From assembly GCA_018711005.1 (NCBI GenBank), contig DVIT01000060.1, forward strand, positions 1 to 55,741: DNA of 55,741 nt. The letters are read 5' to 3'. A program made the translations under genes and the position numbers. This DNA is from Candidatus Scybalocola faecigallinarum. GTDB lineage: Bacteria; Bacillota; Clostridia; Lachnospirales; Lachnospiraceae. A model generated the notes under the pieces. That model saw nothing but the letters and a program-made list of their open reading frames with translations, had not been told where the DNA came from and did not search any database. Positions within the stretch are counted from its first letter, which is position 1, and every line of letters starts with the position of its first letter. This document shows positions 52,474 to 55,741 of this stretch, piece by piece.

Positions 52474-54612
52474 ATGGATGAAATGACCTATCAAATACGT
52501 GAACAGATGCTTGGGGAGCTTTTTTCAGATAAGGGCTACCGTCCGATGAAGTTAAAGGAGCTGGGCATCTTTTTAAATGTTCCAAGAGATGAACGGGAGG
52601 ATCTGAAACTCATGCTGGATCAGATGATCTCCAAAGGCATGATCGCCATGACTTCCGACGGGCGTTATACAAAACCGGATCCGGATATTTATACAGGCAC
52701 GTTTATGGGCAGTGCCAGAGGCTTTGGCTTTGTCCGAATAGAAGGTATGGACGGAGATGTATTTATTTCCGAAGGGGATACCCTTGGAGCCCTTCACGGA
52801 GATACCGTTGCTGTAAGGATCACACGGAAAGCGTCCGGCGGACGCCGGCAGGAAGGGCAGGTCCTTCGCATTGTCAGCCGGGCAAATGACCAGATCGTAG
52901 GAACGTATGACAAGAGCAAGAAGTTTGGCTTTGTCATCCCGGATAATTCAAAGATTTCCAAAGATATTTTTGTGCGCAGTGAAAATTCCATGGGCGCGGT
53001 GACCGGGCACAAGGTTGTTGTACAGATCCTGGACTATGGAAATCCAAATAAAAATCCTGAAGGCCGTATTACAGAGATCCTTGGCCATGTGGACGATCCC
53101 CAGTCGGATGTGCTGACGATCCTGCGGGCCTACAATATTCCTGTGGATTTTCCGGAAGATGTAGCCAAACAGATCAAAACCATTCCGGATCATGTGACAG
53201 TGCAGGATATGGAGGGGCGTAAGGATCTGAGGGATTTGCCTACAGTAACGATTGACGGCGAGGACGCCAAGGACCTGGACGATGCCATTACTATTTCAAA
53301 AGAGGATGGTATTTATCATCTGGGCGTGCATATTGCTGATGTGAGCCACTATGTCAGGGAAAATTCCCCACTGGACCGGGAAGCCTTAAACCGGGGGACA
53401 AGCGTTTATCTGGTAGACCGGGTAGTACCCATGCTTCCCCGCGCATTGTCCAATGGTATCTGCTCCCTGAACCAGGGCTGTGACCGGCTGGCTTTAAGCT
53501 GTCTTATGGATATTGACCAAAAGGGACAGGTCATCGGCCATGAGATCGCCGAAACGGTCATCCGGGTAGACCGGCGCATGACTTATACGGCAGTAAATAA
53601 GATCATAACCCATCATGACAAGGCTGTTATGGAAGAATACGAGGATTTGGTCCCAATGTTTGAGCTTATGAAAGAGGCGGCAGACGTACTGCGGGAAAAG
53701 CGCAGGCAAAGGGGCGGCATTGATTTTGATTTTCCTGAGGCAAAGATCATCCTGGATGACAATGGTTTTCCTGTAGATATTCATCCTTATGAAAGAAATT
53801 CAGCCACAAAGATCATTGAAGATTTTATGCTTGTGGCCAATGAAACCATTGCGGAAGATTTCTTTTGGCAGGAGCTTCCGTTTTTGTACCGTACTCATGA
53901 AACCCCGGATCTGGACCGGATCCGGAATCTGATGGCCATTATTTCCGGCTTTGGGTATTATATGAAGCTAGGCAGAGGGGAAGTCCATCCGAAAGAAGTC
54001 CAGAAGCTACTTGGAAAGATCCAGGATACGCCGGAAGAAGCAATGATCAGCCGGCTGACGCTGCGCTCTATGAAGCGGGCCCGGTATACTACGGAAAATA
54101 CAGGGCATTTTGGCCTGGCGGTGAAGTATTACTGCCATTTCACATCCCCTATCCGCCGTTATCCGGATCTCCAGATCCACCGGATCATTAAGGAAAATCT
54201 TCATGGCGCGCTGAATGTAAAGCGTCAGGAGCATTATTACAGCATCCTTCCGGAGGTGGCAGACAGCACCAGTATGACGGAACGCCGGGCGGATGATGCC
54301 CAGCGGGATGTGGAAAAGCTGAAAAAGGTGGAATATATGTCTCAGCGTATCGGGCAGATCTATACCGGAGTTATTTCCGGGCTGGGAAATCTGGGAATGT
54401 ATGTGGAACTGCCCAATACATGTGAGGGCTTGATCCGCTTGCAGGATATGGAAGACGATTACTATTTTTATGATGAAGAAAAATACATGATTTCCGGGGA
54501 GACCCTGGGGATCACATATCGTCTCGGCCAGAAAATACGCATACGGGTTTTAGGTGCGGATAAATTAACACGGACGATTTATTTTGTTCCGGAAGATGAA
54601 CAGGAGAGTTGA
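52474..54612 (+). CDS. rnr: Ribonuclease R
   Basis: RNase R is a processive 3'-5' exonuclease that degrades structured RNA and works with tmRNA. The 712-aa protein has an N-terminal winged helix (MKLKELGIFLNVPRDERED), cold-shock domains (GSARGFGFVRIEG and SKKFGFVIPD), the RNB catalytic domain with aspartates in TIDGEDAKDLDDAITI (about residue 264), and a C-terminal S1 domain (YTGVISGLGNLGMYVELPN). The start at 52474 follows AGAGGTG; the upstream extension lies over the terminator. Confidence 0.96.
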   Translation: MDEMTYQIREQMLGELFSDKGYRPMKLKELGIFLNVPRDEREDLKLMLDQMISKGMIAMTSDGRYTKPDPDIYTGTFMGSARGFGFVRIEGMDGDVFISEGDTLGALHGDTVAVRITRKASGGRRQEGQVLRIVSRANDQIVGTYDKSKKFGFVIPDNSKISKDIFVRSENSMGAVTGHKVVVQILDYGNPNKNPEGRITEILGHVDDPQSDVLTILRAYNIPVDFPEDVAKQIKTIPDHVTVQDMEGRKDLRDLPTVTIDGEDAKDLDDAITISKEDGIYHLGVHIADVSHYVRENSPLDREALNRGTSVYLVDRVVPMLPRALSNGICSLNQGCDRLALSCLMDIDQKGQVIGHEIAETVIRVDRRMTYTAVNKIITHHDKAVMEEYEDLVPMFELMKEAADVLREKRRQRGGIDFDFPEAKIILDDNGFPVDIHPYERNSATKIIEDFMLVANETIAEDFFWQELPFLYRTHETPDLDRIRNLMAIISGFGYYMKLGRGEVHPKEVQKLLGKIQDTPEEAMISRLTLRSMKRARYTTENTGHFGLAVKYYCHFTSPIRRYPDLQIHRIIKENLHGALNVKRQEHYYSILPEVADSTSMTERRADDAQRDVEKLKKVEYMSQRIGQIYTGVISGLGNLGMYVELPNTCEGLIRLQDMEDDYYFYDEEKYMISGETLGITYRLGQKIRIRVLGADKLTRTIYFVPEDEQES

Positions 54613-54618
54613 TAAGAT

Positions 54619-55092
54619 ATGGCAAAAAACAGTTCAGGCATTAAGCTTATTGCGAATAATAAAAAGGCATATTTTGACTATTTTATCGAGGACACGTATG
54701 AGGCAGGGATCGTTCTCCACGGGACTGAGGTTAAGTCCCTGCGCATGGGCCATTGCAGTATTAAGGAATCTTTTATCCGCCCGGAAAAAGGGGAGATGTT
54801 CATTTATCAGATGCATATTTCCCCTTATGAAAAGGGTAATATTTTTAATAAAGATCCTTTACGTCCCAGAAAGCTTTTGCTCCACAAATCCGAGATTAAT
54901 AAGATCCTGGGCAAGGCATCTCAGAAAGGATATACGATCGTGCCCTTAAAGGTTTACTTAAAGGCCAGCCTTGTAAAGGTGGAGATCGGCCTGGCCAGAG
55001 GTAAAAAGCTGTATGACAAGCGGGCGGATATTGCTAAAAAAGACCAGAGACGAGAGGCTGAAAAAGATTTTAAGGTAAAAAATTTATATTAA
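54619..55092 (+). CDS. smpB: SsrA-binding protein SmpB
   Basis: SmpB carries tmRNA into stalled ribosomes. The 157-aa protein has the oligonucleotide-binding core ([39 protein letters not shown]) and the basic C-terminal tail [19 protein letters not shown] that mimics the missing mRNA. It starts 6 nt after rnr, and the gene for its RNA partner lies 81 nt downstream. Confidence 0.97.
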   Translation: MAKNSSGIKLIANNKKAYFDYFIEDTYEAGIVLHGTEVKSLRMGHCSIKESFIRPEKGEMFIYQMHISPYEKGNIFNKDPLRPRKLLLHKSEINKILGKASQKGYTIVPLKVYLKASLVKVEIGLARGKKLYDKRADIAKKDQRREAEKDFKVKNLY

Positions 55093-55099
55093 AAACTTC

Positions 55100-55129
55100 T
55101 TGACGTATGACATAATGGTAGGCTATAAT
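55100..55129 (+). promoter_or_regulatory. Promoter of ssrA
   Basis: TTGACG (55100-55105) and TATAAT (55124-55129) are separated by 18 nt. Confidence 0.82.
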
Positions 55130-55173
55130 ATGAGTTGACCTTGTCATAACAGATCAGGCCGAAAGAAGATTTC

Positions 55174-55525
55174 GGGGTTGTACTGGTTTCGACGGGGGTG
55201 CTGAAATTGAAGAAGCCATCCGCAGACTCCGGGGCTGCGTAAAAACCTGGAACTTAAATATAAAAGCTGAAGATAATAATTACGCTTTAGCTGCCGCTTA
55301 AGGCAGCCTGTCAGCCCGGGATCACTCACAGTCCCGGTCCTGGCATCGACTTTTGTGAGGCCCTTTGCCGTCTAAGCTTTGCGGCGGCAAAAGATTTATG
55401 AAGCTACCAAAAGAAGGCCGCCTGTCGTTGGGGGTGCCTTTGAGGGAATAAAAGTACAGCGACTGTGATGGGAGATGCTTTGATGGATGTGCCTTCGGAC
55501 CGGGGTTCGACTCCCCGCAGCTCCA
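55174..55525 (+). ncRNA. ssrA: Transfer-messenger RNA (tmRNA)
   Basis: The tRNA-like ends pair GGGGTTG (55174-55180) with CAGCTCC (55518-55524), with discriminator A at 55525; the 5' end continues TACTGGTTTCGACGGG, the classic tmRNA start. The T-arm is GGGGTTCGACTCCCC. The tag frame ends at TAA 55299-55301 and reads ...AEDNNYALAAA (55266-55298), possibly with a preceding Lys codon. The CCA end is not encoded. Confidence 0.95.
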
Positions 55526-55531
55526 TACTTA

Positions 55532-55553
55532 AGACCCGGATTTCCCGGGTTTT
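55532..55553 (+). terminator. Terminator of ssrA
   Basis: A short ACCCGG / CCGGGT hairpin (55534-55539 with 55545-55550) is followed by TTTT. Confidence 0.6.
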
Positions 55554-55625
55554 AAGGAAACAGAGCAGTAGTATGAACGAATCGTCATGAATTTCAAAAT
55601 TTTTCAAAAAAAATGAAAAAAACAC

Positions 55626-55654
55626 TTGATTTTTTAGAGACGATCGGTTATACT
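55626..55654 (+). promoter_or_regulatory. Promoter of tRNA-Glu
   Basis: TTGATT (55626-55631) and TATACT (55649-55654) are separated by 17 nt; the mature tRNA begins 14 nt further on. Confidence 0.75.
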
Positions 55655-55667
55655 AAGATAGTCAGAT

Positions 55668-55739
55668 GGCTCGTTGGTCAAGCGGTCAAGACGCCGCCCT
55701 CTCACGGCGGAAACAGGGGTTCGATTCCCCTACGGGCTA
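55668..55739 (+). tRNA. tRNA-Glu (anticodon CTC)
   Basis: A full cloverleaf: acceptor GGCTCGT / ACGGGCT, D-arm GTC/GAC around AAGCGGTCAA, anticodon stem CCGCC/GGCGG with loop CTCTCAC (anticodon CTC, reading GAG), T-arm AGGGG/CCCCT around TTCGATT. The first acceptor pair is G-T, slightly unusual. CCA is not encoded. It ends two bases before the window edge. Confidence 0.94.
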
Positions 55740-55741
55740 CT

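Noticed and set aside
1-55741. Prophage, insertion sequence or integrative element
   Set aside because: No transposase, integrase, phage structural genes or attachment-site duplications are seen; the tRNA genes are not flanked by integrase genes.

Overview
The window looks like chromosomal DNA of a low- to mid-GC Firmicute of class Clostridia, most likely a Lachnospiraceae (Clostridium cluster XIVa / Blautia-like) gut anaerobe. The evidence is the strong AGGAGG ribosome binding sites with frequent GTG/TTG starts, a T-box leader, a class F type flavodiiron protein, RNase Y, TelA/XpaC, a dnaG-rpoD operon, a tmRNA tag ending in NNYALAAA, and TTGACA-17-TATAAT style promoters. This is inference; no database was searched. 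Nearly all of it is core or operon-linked accessory chromosome. I see no prophage, insertion sequence, integron or CRISPR array.

Layout. 1-290: a hairpin, a broken HicB antitoxin tail and the terminator of the leftward ilvBN operon. 289-3084 (-): ilvN, ilvB, a T-box leader whose specifier reads as valine GUA, and its promoter. 3.2-4.9 kb: pta, then a leftward orphan membrane protein. 5.0-10.0 kb: a flavodiiron protein fused to a short rubredoxin and an NADH:rubredoxin reductase, then an ABC exporter pair. 10.0-12.6 kb: a compact folded transcript with its own promoter and terminator, then feoAB behind a perfect 7-1-7 Fur box. 12.6-15.4 kb: xpaC-telA. 15.4-16.5 kb (-): mutY. 16.7-24.1 kb: dnaG, TWO tandem rpoD-type sigma genes, trmK, a Nif3-family gene and a TGS/uridine-kinase-like gene. 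24.2-24.6 kb: RNase P RNA. 24.7-31.0 kb: an OmpR/VanR-type two-component system, then a large secreted/membrane protein and an ABC-2 exporter joined by a G9 tract. 31.0-31.2 kb: a REP-like repeat cluster. 31.3-33.1 kb: a CPBP protease and a zinc-ribbon membrane protein. 33.4-36.9 kb: LexA-regulated recA, recX, and rny. 37.1-38.6 kb: a double-domain PPK2. 38.8 kb: tRNA-Arg(CCG) (-). 39.1-42.8 kb: an anchored extracytoplasmic protein, rluB and ligA. 42.9-46.6 kb: iscR, iscS, iscU, mnmA and a CBS protein. 46.7-52.0 kb: gap, a 109-bp tandem repeat array, pgk, tpiA and gpmI. 52.0-55.7 kb: secG, rnr, smpB, ssrA (tmRNA) and tRNA-Glu(CTC).

How the genes work together. The window combines central carbon flow (gap, pgk, tpiA, gpmI, pta), branched-chain amino acid synthesis under tRNA control, iron uptake (feoAB) feeding Fe-S assembly (isc) and thio-tRNA modification (mnmA), oxygen or NO defence by the flavodiiron protein, transcription/replication initiation (dnaG, sigma factors), DNA repair (mutY, recA/recX, ligA), and RNA turnover and ribosome rescue (rny, rnr, smpB, ssrA, rnpB). 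The most unusual items are the tandem pair of housekeeping-like sigma factors, the 109-bp hairpin-forming repeats that form the pgk leader, the unassigned structured RNA just before feoAB, and the G9 tract where loss of one base would fuse an ABC ATPase to its permease.
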